The position numbers and the translations under genes were made by a program. DNA of 64,000 bases. Origin: Megamerina dolium (taxonomy: Eukaryota > Arthropoda > Insecta > Diptera > Megamerinidae). Positions 31,841 through 44,029 of this stretch are shown piece by piece. The notes under the pieces were generated by a model that saw nothing but the letters and a program-made list of their open reading frames with translations, was not told the DNA's origin and did no database searches. Numbering within the stretch: the first letter of the stretch is position 1; every line of letters starts with the position of its first letter. The DNA lies in assembly GCA_963854835.1 (NCBI GenBank), contig OY978526.1, positions 71,892,418 to 71,956,417 of the forward strand, read 5' to 3'.

Positions 31841-33835
31841 TCGCGGGACTTGTTGACTATCATACACATTTGATGCAAATCGTTTATAAAACGAGGGCAA
31901 AGATTTTGTTATCTTGTGAAATATTTTTTCAACTCTCGATTTGGTGTGTCTACCCGAAATATTTACATGATTTCTAATATTCTACTATTTTTGGTAACAG
32001 TTTTCTTTGGCTTTCTTTCATGCCGACGATCATGATGCTGATTATGAATATTTATTCAAGCAATAAGTAATCACGTGTATCTAAATGTATTTGCATTTTA
32101 TCCATGTATGCATGTATCTATTTATTTTTCGAACTCGAAGTCATTATCATATGAATATTTGTAGATATTTTTTTTTTTTTTATAAATTGAAACCGGAAAA
32201 TATTTATTTTAATTTAAAATTTTACAAACATGCTCTACTCCATACAACATATATAAATCATACCCTTGTAAACATGCACGGTGTTGTTTTTTTTTATATG
32301 TTTATATGCTTGGAAATTGATTCCGTTGCCAAACGAATTGATGATGACGACGACTAGTCGACGACGTCAAGTTAACGTCGACTGCGATTATTCGTCTATT
32401 AAGTTATGCAGTGATATTACCATATATAGATGCATATAAATACCATATGACCATGTATGTGAGTAAATAGGCAGCCCAACCCAAATTATTTGTTGACCCC
32501 TCAGCCACAACCACCCTCTATAAAGCCATATTGATCGAGTTCGATAATCGATATTGTAATTTCAATTGCCAGCTCTTGCTAGCATTGTATTTATACGAAT
32601 ATATTGAGTTTTTTTTTTTTCATTCCTAATTGTAGTTTTTTAACCATTAACCATATGAGAATTACTATTAAATAGGTGATTAATGAAAAACCATCTATGT
32701 AAATTAAAGCATCGGTGTTATTCTAATATTAATAAAAAATGAAGCATTCCATAATTGCGCGGCATAGATGACCAGCGAATTGAATTTTTGATTTTGAGAG
32801 TGTTTTCAAAATTGACATTTTCTGCAGAAGATGTATCTGAAAGTTTAGAATACATCAAGATAATTTTGTATTGAGAATTTAGTCAATAATTACAATGATA
32901 CTAATTACATTTTCATTAAAAAATCGGGGTAGTTGGGTAATTCAAATACCCAACTTCGACACAAAACTGAATATCTGAAGTATAGGGAGTTGTTTGTAGG
33001 GCTAATTGGAACAATTATATTCATTGTTGATATTCAACAACATCAGCAGCTTACCGAACTTTGATTTTATAATGATGATTATAATAATAAAAATAACTAT
33101 CAACTAAATGGTAACGACCCATGCAACAATCACAGATGAGAAAACATGAAATGACGAGGGAGAAGACTATGCTGGTTTTATATTCTTTGTTTGCTATACA
33201 CACACTAGTGACACTAGTGAGGTTGAGGTAAGCTTGGCTATAATATTGAGAGGAGTGTATGAATGGAAGTGAATACTCATCGTATATGATGATGTTGCAA
33301 GGTAGGGTATAGTATAGTCAATATATGCTGGCCTATGCATGTGTTTCGTGCTTGAATAGTTACCCTTTTTCTTTTCACTTGCATTTTTAAATGTTTTATT
33401 GTTTTTGTTTTTCACTGTTGTATATTCTATACTATTTATTTTGTATCACCCTCACGATCTTTTATTGTGATAGTCATAACATGTGTCGGTATTGCACATG
33501 ACGTTCTTTACAATATAAATTGCTTCTGCAGCAGAACATCCAAGCAACTATTCCAGCCAAAAAAGGAAAAGTATTACTGACAACAACAAATATACTGGGC
33601 TGATTGAAAAATTCCTCGGATGTCAAGTGAGTTATACATAGTTCAGACAGCGACGATCCTGGTTTGGACAATCTCACAGTACTTTTTTCAGAAAGTCAAA
33701 TAATTTTCTTTCAAAAGATGCGACAAGTAATTTGTATGACAGCAAAGAAGTTTCAGAATGATTGTGATTGATGCATTGAACTATAGAATTTACAATTAGT
33801 ATTTATCGGATATCCTTATGGAAACCAATAAGTTT
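31841..33835. other. AT-rich intronic DNA
   Basis: T-rich tracts, TGA/CGA repeat near 32339-32375 (GATGATGACGACGACTAGTC). No supported gene or element. Confidence 0.4.
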
Positions 33836-33839
33836 GACG

Positions 33840-34125
33840 ATTAATCACTTTGGGGTCAGCTTTTGCTGAGTTTTCTGTGCGAATAATTCATCCAAGTGCG
33901 TTTTGGAGGCCTCTACGTAATTTAAATTTACACCATTAGGCGAGTTCTGCAGAGATGGAAACAAATGATAATCTGAAGGTGCAAGGATCGAGCTTTATGG
34001 TGGATGCATCAGAACTTCCCAGCCAAGCTCTCTCAGTTTCTGCCGGGTCATCAAAGATGTGTGTGGTCTGGCGTTGTCATGATGGAACACAACACTGTTT
34101 CTGTTGATCAATCCTTGCTGATCAA
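33840..34125 (-). pseudogene. mariner (irritans-like) transposase C-terminal fragment
   Basis: Closely matches the plus-strand text of 50940-51175 (TCAGTTTCTGCCGGGTCATC, AAAGATGTGTGTGGTCTGGC), that is, the second catalytic segment and end of an irritans-group transposase read on the minus strand. Only about 280 bp remain; a possible end with ATCAATCCTTGCTGATCAAT repeats lies at 34105-34140. Confidence 0.72.
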
Positions 34126-34549
34126 TTCTTGCTGATCAAGTCTTGCGTGTCAATTTTTTGAAAAAAGTCAATAAAAATAAATTCAATTTGTCTTCCCTCT
34201 TTTCTCCGTTTGTCATATGTATTCATTGTGTACATTGTAGAGATATTGAAATTTGTAGTTTTGAAAATGGAAATATGATTTATTTCGGGAAAATCGAGAT
34301 ATGATGAAAAATCCATTTTGGGGTGTTGACGTTTTTTTTTTTAAATTAATAAAAAAATAGTTTTAACATTCGGGAATGATTTTTTATTTATTGACAATTT
34401 TGATAGCTCCAGATCCTAGTTGTTGTGACGCATTGATTTTCGAAATTTTTATTATTTGTGCTACATGAACTTATCAACCAACACCGTACTATTATAATAA
34501 TCGTACAAATTGTACACCTCATATCATGTACAATGTGCATTTATATTTA
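34126..34549. other. AT-rich intronic DNA
   Basis: Contains a short GCTGATCAA repeat at 34117-34140. Otherwise nothing seen. Confidence 0.35.
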
Positions 34550-36105
34550 TACCCTGCATAATGCAATATGCATGGTATATTCATTTCGGTCAGATGTTTG
34601 TGTCCACTTGAAGGAATCTCCGGAGATATAGACATGGATATATATTCGTGATCAGCGTCGATTAAATTTTCGATTTAACGATGTCCGTCCGTCCGTCCGT
34701 CCGTCCGTCCGTCCGTCTGTCTGTCACCTGGCTGGTTCGCACGATAACTTGAGTAAATATTGAGCTATTTCGATGAAATTTGGCATAAGTAATCTATGAT
34801 CCAAGGGTACGGAGGGGATTGATATTGGGCATGATCGGTCAATAACCACGTCCACACCAAGCATTCAAAGCGACTAACCTCGAAATTTTCAAAATCTTTA
34901 ACTTGCTATAACTCACACCATATACCACTTGGGACAACAATATTTTGCACATAGAGTTATATTATACTACTATATAACCTCGCCAAAAGTGGGTGAGCCA
35001 CGCCTACTTTCTAGCGTAGCTCCCATACAAAGTGTCTGTACTTCTTTTAAATTGAAATTGCTGTAACTTCTACAATCTTCTGTCTAGAATAACCATAATT
35101 GACACTTAGATTAACATATTAGTCGGAAATAATATGGCACAAAATCAGTGTGCCACGCCTACTCCTTTTTGGGTCTCCCATACAAAGTTGCGGAAATTAA
35201 AAAAAATGTTACCGGTTATAACTTGCAAACTATTCAGCGTAGAATAACGAGATTTAAGGTGTGGATTAGTATTGTACGAGCAACTAGGCTCACAGAAAAT
35301 GGGCGCACCACGCCCAGTGTTTATCGTAGCCCCCATACAAATTTTAAATTGAAACAGCTGTAACTTCGGCAATCTTCTGTCTAGAATAACCATAATTGAC
35401 ACTTAAATTAATATCGTAGTCGGCAAAAATCTGGCAGAAAATCAGTGTGCCACGCCCACTCCTTCATGGGTCTCCCATACAAAGTCGAGTGAATTAAACT
35501 AAAATGTTAAGCTCCATAGCTTACACACCATTTAGCCTAGGACAACGAGACTTAGGGTATGGATTAGTATTGTACGAGCAACTAGGCTCACAGAAAATGG
35601 GCGCACCACGCCCAGTGTTTATCGTAGCCCCCATACAAATTTTAAATTGAAACAGCTGTAACTTAGGCAATCTTATGTCTACAATAACCATAATTGATAC
35701 TTAAATTAATATCGTAGTCGGAAATAATCTGGCGAAAAATCTGCGTACCACGCCCACTTCTTATTGGGGCTCCCATACAAAGTTGAGGAAATTAAACAAA
35801 AATGTTAACCACCATAACTTAGAAACTATTCAACGTAGGACACCAAATTTAAGGTGTGGATTAACAATGAAAAATTAATTGGATTTACTAGAAAGTGGTA
35901 AGCCACGCCCACTTTTTATATAGCTCCCATACTAAGCCTCGGAATTATCTTAAAATCCTTTTACTTCGTCAAAGTCAACCATATTTCGGGTGTAAATTAG
36001 TAGTATATGCAAAAATTGTTTCTCGAAAAGTGGAAATAAAAGAAAAGTTGGATATTCGAGTAAACTTTTTATATACAAATCTACATATGCAGGGTATAGT
36101 TTGGT
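34550..36105 (+). repeat. GTCY-headed repeat, best-preserved full copy
   Basis: Bounded by ATACCCTGCATA (34552) and TATGCAGGGTAT (36088), a 12-bp inverted pair. A (GTCC)n/(GTCT)n head occupies 34682-34724, followed by CACCTGGCTGGTTCGCACGA. Then come seven units with CYCCCATAC-type cores near 35018, 35174, 35327, 35470, 35625, 35769 and 35926, spaced 143-157. The block from GGATTAGTATTGTACGAGC recurs 298 bp apart (35263, 35561). GGTCGGCCCCAGCCGACTG lies just outside the right end, where a shorter similar motif follows the copy at 50.6 kb. No coding frame. Confidence 0.85.
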
Positions 36106-37339
36106 CGGCCCCAGCCGACTGTAAGGAGATTTTTTTATATACATGTTGATGTGGACAATGCTGCATCAGCAGCATAGCGATCAAAATGTAGTATAATGGC
36201 ATCGGCGGCAATAACAACCGTAACAATTTTAATGCTACTGCATTTTGGTATTAAAATAAAATGAAAATCATAACAACAACAATCACAATAAAACACTGTT
36301 ATCAACATCATCATCAGCAGCAGCAGCACATCAACATTAACATCAACAGGAGGGCGCAGAGCGTCGTGCACACAATTTGGCTTCCTGTTGTTTTGTGTCG
36401 TCTGTGTATGGATGGAAGTGTGGGTGTATGGGTGTGTGGCTGTGTGCGACTGCAATCACACTATTAAAGCACAGTTTCTCGGTGTTGTTATTTGGTATAT
36501 TGTACATACTTGTCACTTTTTAAATTGCAAGATTTATATGATTTTGATTTTTTTGATTTACAAAAAACAAAAACAAATAATGTACAAATTTCACATCACT
36601 AACAATGTTTTTCACATGTAATTGCAAAATTGGGTCAACCCCAGAAAGCCAGAATAACAAAGAGAAAGAGAAAAAGAGAGATATCAGCAGAGCTGCAATT
36701 TGATTATGAGAAAATAGAATTTCCAAAGTACTTTTTTTACTCGATTTTCAAAGTAAATACTTGGTACTGGGATTTGTGGAATGAAAATAATTTATTTCCT
36801 AAAACCATCACTATTATTGAACGTATTTATTTGATTTGATTTCATTTTTAACAAGATGAATGTTGAAAATTCTAATAACTTTTCTTCCTCTATCACACAC
36901 CATTCAAACAATTGTATTGGATTATTGCTTTTGGAGGTGGAATTAATAAAAAAAAAAGGAATACAAACCATATAAGAGGTGTTGCTAAAGTGTACATACT
37001 ATCTTGGCAAGATGACAAAAGTCTCGAGTGAATATTAAAGTATGCTAGTGGGCTTTTCAATTTGAAAGCAGTTGAACATATGTTTTTTTTGGAGCAATTG
37101 GCACTTGTGCTACTTTTTAAGGCAATTTCCAAAACATTTAGAAAAGCGAGAGAGAGAGAGAGAAGAGGAAAAAGAACTTTCCCGTACGACTAAGTCGGTA
37201 CCCGTCTCTTTTCGTTGGTCTCTTTCGTCCATCGTCGATCTGAAAAGTAATATTTCTGGAGTTGTTCTCTTCTCGGTTCTATGAAGCTTGATAGTCAATG
37301 AAGAGCTGAGAAAAGGAGTGTGAAGGTATAGCTTAAGCT
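36106..37339. other. Intronic DNA
   Basis: CAA/CAT/CAG-type repeats at 36255-36350, a GT-rich stretch at 36390-36450, and a (GA)n run at 37147-37165. No supported gene. Confidence 0.4.
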
Positions 37340-37720
37340 GATGATGTTTACTGATGGTAACCCGAAATTATCTAGAAATGCTCAGAGCTTTTTATTTAAA
37401 TGGATCTTTTATTTCTGTGTTTGCATTCAAACCCACAGGTGCTGTCACATTCTGACTGTCATCAGAATGAGCACCACTTTCTTTGAGAGCAGTTTGGTGT
37501 CTGGGAATAATCTTAGACACGAACCATAGCTTGAAAAATACCATTAGTGATAGGGAGAAGATGTAAGTTTATACCTAAAATTGCTAAAAATGAAATCTTA
37601 GTACACTAAACTACTCGAGAAAATTTCAAGAGCTGCCAATTACTATTAGACATCTCAACCGTTGAAGGAGTGGTCGCTGACCACTGCCACATTGTTAGAA
37701 TAGGTTTTTAGGCGAACTCG
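37340..37720 (+). pseudogene. Possible reverse-transcriptase thumb fragment of a non-LTR element
   Basis: Near 37495-37565 the plus strand reads LGIILDTNHSLKNTISDREK, like the segment after the RT core in I/LOA-type elements. The flanks are broken. Weak evidence, one motif only. Confidence 0.35.
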
Positions 37721-38235
37721 CGCATAACTTGAAAGAGTTGCAGACGCGAAGAAGAGCTCGAAACCGTTGAGCTTCTGCTCAATTCAATTTCAGCATATTC
37801 TGAACTTAGAACCGTGTAGTTTGTTTTTTTTTTTGTCGATTTCTCTGTTAGTTTTCTACTACAGCTGCAGTTATTATTATTATTATTTTTTTTTTAAATC
37901 GAAAGTATATAATTTTGTTTTTGTTAATCCCTGCAAAGGTTCGAGGATCGCAGTACCATATCTCAAAAAGAGAGACCAAGGCTTCTCTAACTCAATCTAA
38001 CTCTATCATTAAGAAACACCCCTATGCAATTGCATTATTTCTGAATACTTCCCACGAACAGACGGGTCTAAGCTGAGGACGTACTCTACAACACCAAAGT
38101 TCGACCAAGGTCGACCAAGGTTCGCTCACCTCGGCAATATACCATATCAATCACTTCAATCATTTCCTTATTTAAGCTGCTACTATAATAACTTTCTGGA
38201 TGCTTACGTTCTCTCGGATCCACCGTCATTATATA

Positions 38236-38888
38236 CTTACTTACTTATGTAGCCATAACAACCGTATATCGATTTAGGCCGAAAATAACATGCTTCGCCA
38301 GCCATCTCTGTTCTTCGCTAGCTGGCGCCAGTTAGAAATTCCAAGCGCCGTCAGGTTCTCCAGTACTTGGTCTTTCCACCGGAGGTTTGGTCTTCCTCTT
38401 CTGCGTCGTCCTCCGGCTGGTTCCGTATATAACACCTTCTTAGCTGGAGCGTGTTCTTCCATTCGCTCGACATGACCTAGCCAGCGCAGCCGCTGGATTT
38501 TGATGCGCTTTACTATGTCAATATCGGCATACAGGTCGTACAGCTTGTATGTATGGTTGTACCTTATTCGGTACTCGCCACCAACGCAAATAGGTCCAAA
38601 GATCTTGCGTAGGACTTTTCTCTCGAAAACTCCAAGCATTCGCTCATCCGAGGTGGAAATTGTCCAGGCTTCAGCGCCATATGTTAGGACAGGCATGATG
38701 AGAAACTGGTAGAGTGTAGTTTTCGTTCTTCGAGAGAGGGCTCGACTTCTCAATTGCTTACTCAGCCCAAAGTAACACCTGTTAGCAAGAGTTATCCTAC
38801 GCATGATCTCCAAGCTGACGTCATTACTGCTGTTAATGCTGGTTCCAAGATAGACAAAGTCCCTTACCGTCATTATATATACATACAT
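38236..38888 (-). pseudogene. RTE-like endonuclease-reverse transcriptase, C-terminal 200 codons
   Basis: Minus frame from VRDFVYLGTSINSSNDVSLE through RITLANRCYFGLSKQLRSRA, LIMPVLTYGAEAWTISTSDE, FERKVLRKIFGPI, RLRWLGHVERMEEHAPAKKV and GGRRRRGRPNLRWKDQVLEN to NWRQLAKNRDGWRSMLFSA, then a stop. This C-terminus is common in insect non-LTR reverse transcriptases. After the stop comes a short 3' UTR and a CTTACTTACTTA run (38238-38249), that is, an AAGT-type microsatellite tail, which suits RTE-like elements that end in short tandem repeats. The 5' part is missing, a normal 5' truncation. The open C-terminal frame suggests a fairly recent copy. Clade name is inference. Confidence 0.8.
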
Positions 38889-38924
38889 TTTTTTTCATTT
38901 TTCATCCTTTTTTTTATCCTTTTT

Positions 38925-39060
38925 ACTCCTAATTGGAGCATAGGGCCTCCACAAGGCTTCTCCATCTATTCTTGGCTGTTGTTCTAGCGCCATCCCATGT
39001 GTTGTTGAAATCAGCTAGTTCCCGCAGGTTTGACATATTCTGAAAAAATTCTGTTGATTT
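38925..39060 (-). pseudogene. C-terminal end of a second, related retrotransposon
   Basis: Minus strand reads NLRELADFNNTWDGARTTAK NRWRSLVEALCSN then stop, the familiar end of a related insect endonuclease-RT. Only about 40 codons remain, adjacent to the relic at 38236-38888. Confidence 0.5.
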
Positions 39061-39430
39061 GATAAAAATTTTGATTAATCAAAATGCAAATTATTGGATT
39101 AAATAAAAGTATGATAATTCAAAAAATGGCTTACTTAGTTTTTGAAATACAAATCTCAAATGCACATTTATTTCATTTCCATTCTTAACTTTAGAACGTT
39201 TGGAAAAAGCTAATACATATTTGGAATATTTGATTGGAGTGATTTTATTCCGGTTAATTGAATATTTATCGTATTAATCAAAACTCTCCTTAATCCAATA
39301 ATTTCAATTATGATTTATCGAAAAATTGTGGTATTTGACTAATCCAATTTTTGTTAACCGAATAACTGAATAATCAGATTTTCGTTTAATCCGATTAATA
39401 GATTAAACGATTAATTGTATGGCCCTAAAA
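39061..39430. repeat. TAATC-dense AT-rich repeat, possible MITE
   Basis: Dense GATTAATC, TAATCC and ATTGGATTA words; right end ATTAATTGTATGGCCCTA could be a terminal repeat but no left partner was found. Confidence 0.3.
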
Positions 39431-41339
39431 CAATCACTTAAATGGTTATTCCACCCACAAATGCTGAAGTGCATACATTTAGAAAACGATACGAATTCAC
39501 GTCAACCAATGACTTTAATCCCTAAATCATTTAGGATTAGTATTTTTTATTTGCAAATTAATATTCCAAAAATATAAGTAACACAACAGAATCTCCTTCT
39601 TTCTTCAGGTTCATTAGCTTGCTTTTACTCGTACAATATTTTAATATGTTCATTATTATTCTCATTACATTAGCATGACTCTAATTTGTGTCTTTAAAAT
39701 TAATTTTGCATATGTAATATCGTAAAGACGACGACGACGACGTTCATATACAACCACATTATTTGCGATATTGTAAAAAGTGCAATAAACGCATTTTATT
39801 TCATAAAAATTATTTGTTTGCTATTCTTTAGTGTTTTTCTTTAAAAATAAAAGAGAAAATCGATTGACGTTGATACAAAGCTTTGCAAAAAAAGAATGAA
39901 GAAGCAAAGTAATTGCAAGTAATCAAAGGGAATGAATAGCAAGTACTAGAATATTTTACTGCACCAATAATGATCAGAATAATGGCAATAGCATTAAGTC
40001 ATTGCCATCATGCTTTTACCTTAACTATGCCGTTCTTGTATACACATTCGTAGTTGGGTTGGGGTTTACAGTGGCATAGAATGGAAAATGGAACAAAGAA
40101 AATTTCAGAAAAATTAATAAATAAAAGTTGCCTTTTGTAGTGTGATAAAGATTCAGTCTGTCTTGTCTGTTGGTCTAATAAAATAATAGATTTATATAAA
40201 TTTCAGGCTAACAGTGACTGATTTAGAACTGGTTATGATTATACCGAATGTTGAATGATTGATTTTTGCTTTCTTTGTTTTATTTTTGCCATTTAATTTT
40301 AAGTATCTAGGTATTGTTATTATTATTACTTGAAAACCCCTGCGTTTCTACATAGTAGGTTGATATATCTCATACCAACTGCCATTTAATCCTTTGGTTA
40401 TTTCCTTCTCGAACCAAATGCATGTATTTATGCCTTCTTGGGTTTCTTGTTGTTGTATTAAGTATTCTTTTAAAGCTTTTTCTAGTTTCATTCGTTTTTC
40501 CATTCGATGTATTGTGGTCGTAGCAACTTGCGTTACAAAGGGTCTTTGTACTCTGAAGTGTTTCTAGTGGATCTCATATTGTGCTTTGCTACAATTTTCA
40601 ACGTACATAAATACGAATAAGTATATACTCACTTACTCACTTCATAAAAGACAAACAGCCACCACGACCCACCATCTTTTCTTCTGTGTTTAAGTCTATC
40701 ATTCATCGTGTCACAACAATTATCGTAACGTACATTGTATATGAAGAAAACCTTGAAATATGTCTATAATGCGTAGTTTGGTTGATTGACTTTTATATTT
40801 TATAGTGTTTTCTTTTCAATATTTCATCAATATGAATGGGGGGCGGGGAGAGAAAAAAAATTACGAATTTATGTGACAAATTTCCACATTTTTTTTCGTG
40901 CACAAAATTCCCTCTTTTTTTCTACATTTCTTCATTTTTTTTTTCTGGAATATAATGTGAAACGGAAACGCGTTATGTTGTTGATTATTTTCTGTTGCAT
41001 GTTAATTGATCACTTATTTTAATTGCGCACATTTTAATACATACATATATATGATTTGTATTTTCCCAAAATACTACTGACTCACTGAGAATTGTATAGA
41101 TCGATATTTGGTGACGATTATTTGTATTTATGGGAAGTTGCGAGAAACCTTTGGTGGTTTGCACAAGGCTTAGAAAGCTGATTTTGTTGACAAATAATAT
41201 TTTTGGTAGTTTATTCCTTTTCTGGTTCGTTGAACTTACAGTACTGTAAAAAAAAGTTAGGAAGACAAAGTTTTGTTGTCGCCAAGGAATTGGCAACTAT
41301 TTTGATATATTAGACGTTTTTAATCCAATAGCTGAAAAA
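39431..41339. other. AT-rich intronic DNA
   Basis: GACGACGACGACG at 39727-39741, TTATTATTATT at 40317. Otherwise nothing recognised. Confidence 0.4.
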
Positions 41340-41811
41340 TTACTGTGAGTTCTATCATGCGGCTAAATAAGTTCCTTCTAAACTGTCCTATACTTGGTAT
41401 TGATTGGCCATGATTGATCCACAGAAATTCAGTGTCAGACAATTGGCTTTACATGACATTTTAATACCATTTAGTCTTCGAAAAATCCCTCTGACATAGA
41501 CGAAAGAGTATCTAACTAGATCCATTACGTTGAGCTAATGTTGCTTGGTTGGATTTTGTGAAACCCTCTCTGTGATAGGATCCACTTCTATCATGCGGAT
41601 ATATAAGTTCCTTCTAAGCTGTCCTATAATTGGTATTGATTGGCCATGATTGATCCATAGACATAGTGTCAGACAATTGGCTTTACATGACATTTTAGCA
41701 CCATTTAGTTTTCGCAAAATCTCCCTAAAAGAGTCGAAAAATTATCTAAGTACATCTATCCCGTCGAACTGATATTAGTGGGTTGGATATTGTGAGATCT
41801 TCTCTATGATA
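41340..41811 (+). repeat. Two-copy tandem duplication, unit 236 bp
   Basis: CTATCATGCGG at 41352 and 41588 begins two copies sharing TTGGTATTGATTGGCCATGA and GTCAGACAATTGGCTTTACA. Confidence 0.85.
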
Positions 41812-42093
41812 GGACGCACTTGCATTAGGAAGTCGGGTTCTGATACTCTGGGGGTCTCTGCTGGTACTATTGTGCTAAAATGTTAAATTTGGACAGTATT
41901 AGAAGGGACCGATTTCGAATGCCAGAACTTTTATGATAACATATTTTCTTAGCTTTGTCACAGAAGTCTTTAAGAAGGTTGGCACTGTTCGAAAGAAAAA
42001 TCTTTTCAATGTTAAAGTTATCGCCACAGTCAGGGATCCAACCCACGACCTACGGCTTAGAAGGCCAACGCACTAAACACTGAACTATGGCAA
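41812..42093 (-). repeat. tRNA-derived SINE, copy 7 (B-type tail)
   Basis: Minus copy: GATAGGACGCACTTGC tail, AATTTGGACAGTATTAGAAG, GAAAGAAAAATCTTTTCAAT, and head GATCCAACCCACGACCTACG followed by AAGGCCAACGCACTAAACAC. B-box complement intact. Confidence 0.8.
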
Positions 42094-42109
42094 CCACTAA
42101 ATTAAAGAC

Positions 42110-42760
42110 CTGATGTAATGTAATAGACTCTTCGAAATAATTTCTGAACAATCGAACAGATTGTCGAGGAAGTATTTTTCTAGGAACCTTTTCCGATTAC
42201 CGGAGCAGGGCACTCATGGAGTCTTCTTATCCAAGTTTCCATAACATCTATAGTTTGTGGTTCCTTCGCAGCAGTGATCTGAGAAAATCGCCCTACGCCT
42301 GGTAGTATCGGTACACTTCCTGTTGATAAGTTTTAGGGTTCGGTCGTTCGCTGGAAGGCTACGCCGAACATAACTTGTTGTTACAGTTATGTCCAGGAAG
42401 TACAAGGTCATCTGACTCTTCTATGATTTCGTAGCCCGGAACCCAAATGAGAGAGAACCAATTTAGCCCACTCATTTCTCCCCTGCCGTCTCTTATCAGG
42501 TTCGAATTTGGATTGGAGAGTTTTTATGACAGTCTGACGATCAACGAATATGATGAACTTATCTATCCTTGATGTGGATTCCAATTTTCTCTAATTACCA
42601 GAATTTTAGCTTGAAAAATCGTAGCTTCCTTAGGTATGCGAATTGAGTGACTGTCTGCGTGTTCGGAGCAAGTCCCAGCACGCGCTCCGAAGCTCATTTT
42701 AGAATCATCTGTTTAAATTGAGATGTCACCGAACCGAACCGTGCAACCGAATTTGTGAAA
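42110..42760 (-). pseudogene. RNase H domain relic of a non-LTR retrotransposon (third copy)
   Basis: Minus strand 42590-42725 reads TDDSKMSFGARAGTCSEHAD SHSIRIPKEATIFQAKILVI: first catalytic Asp (T-D-x-S) and the FQAE helix of RNase H. Further on, IVRLS and SNPNSNLIRD, then WVPGYEIIEESDDLV near 42390-42440 correspond to the W-V-P-G-H segment, with His replaced by Tyr. Stops interrupt the frame. It is the best of the three RNase H relics and is probably from the same element class. Confidence 0.6.
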
Positions 42761-44029
42761 TCTTCGAATCTTGGTTAGACCATGTATTTATTGTTGTTGA
42801 ATTAATTTTTTGACTTCTACAAGATTTTATTAAATAAAAATGCATCGTCCTTGAAGGAATCCACTGCAATTTTTCTAGAATAAACAAATATTGATTTTAG
42901 ATCACCTATATTGTTTTTATGTGACTTTGAGAAAAAAAAAAGAAAGAGTTAAATGTATTTATGCGTTCAACATATGAATGAACAAATAACTTTTCTTGGT
43001 TTTTTTTTTTTGTAAGAAAGCAAATATCCTTGAAATGTCCTTGTAGTTGTTTGTCAACATGTTTAGTTTTCAAAATTTTGAATTCTTGTTTTTCTCTATG
43101 TTATTTACGCACAAAAACAAATCTGGCTGGCTGCTGTGATTCTATTGTCGCGTGAAAATTGTTTGCTTGCCAGTAGTTTACATTGAATAATGGAATTGAA
43201 TGAAATACATGGCGCACACACAAGCGCTACTATGTAAATATTTACTATATGTGAGCTTTTTTGTTGCTATTCTCTCATATATGAAATGTATTGTTGATTT
43301 TTGGAAATATCTATTGCTGTGGTGTTAGTGAAGATTTTTCGATATCTAACTGACTGAGTGACTGACTGATTGTTGTTATTTCTATTTTTGGTGTTTCTTC
43401 TCTTAACCATACTGTATATATCGTATTTAAATGTAGTATACTCGTATTGTAGACTCGTATTATTTTCTATTTATAGTTATGAACATTTGTTTTGTCGAAT
43501 TCCAATGACAGATTTTAATTTGATATACCATAAATAAATGCATTAACTGCATTTAAAAAAAAAATTTGATTTTTGATAATTTGTTATTTTTATAATAGGA
43601 ATATTAATTTACGTCATTTGTACTTTTTGTTGGCTCTTTTTCCAGTTGTGATGATGTTCTTGTTTATTTTTGATTGATTTTAAAGATAAATGCATTTTAA
43701 TTGGTGACGTAAATTTACGTCATCTGACATACTATTTCTATAGAATTTGAATTTCTTTTGGAATGGACGTAAATATAGATCTTTTTTCGTAAGACATTTG
43801 GGTGTAGAAGTAAGTTTTACAGAATATTTAACAGAGGTCGTCCGTAGTATTAAATTGCATCGGATAATGTGGCAACTATCTTCATGTTGAAGGGTCATCA
43901 GTAGGTTATTGAAGTCATCTTTCCGAAGTGTAAACAACATATTTTTTTTTTTAGCTCTGACAATGTCAATTTTTATGCCTACAAAACCCCATTCGCGGGA
44001 AGCTTTGCTCTTTTCTTTTCATCTGAAAA
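42761..44029. other. AT-rich intronic DNA with a CRE-like palindrome
   Basis: No gene or transposon seen. The 18-bp perfect palindrome TGACGTAAATTTACGTCA lies at 43705-43722. Confidence 0.45.
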
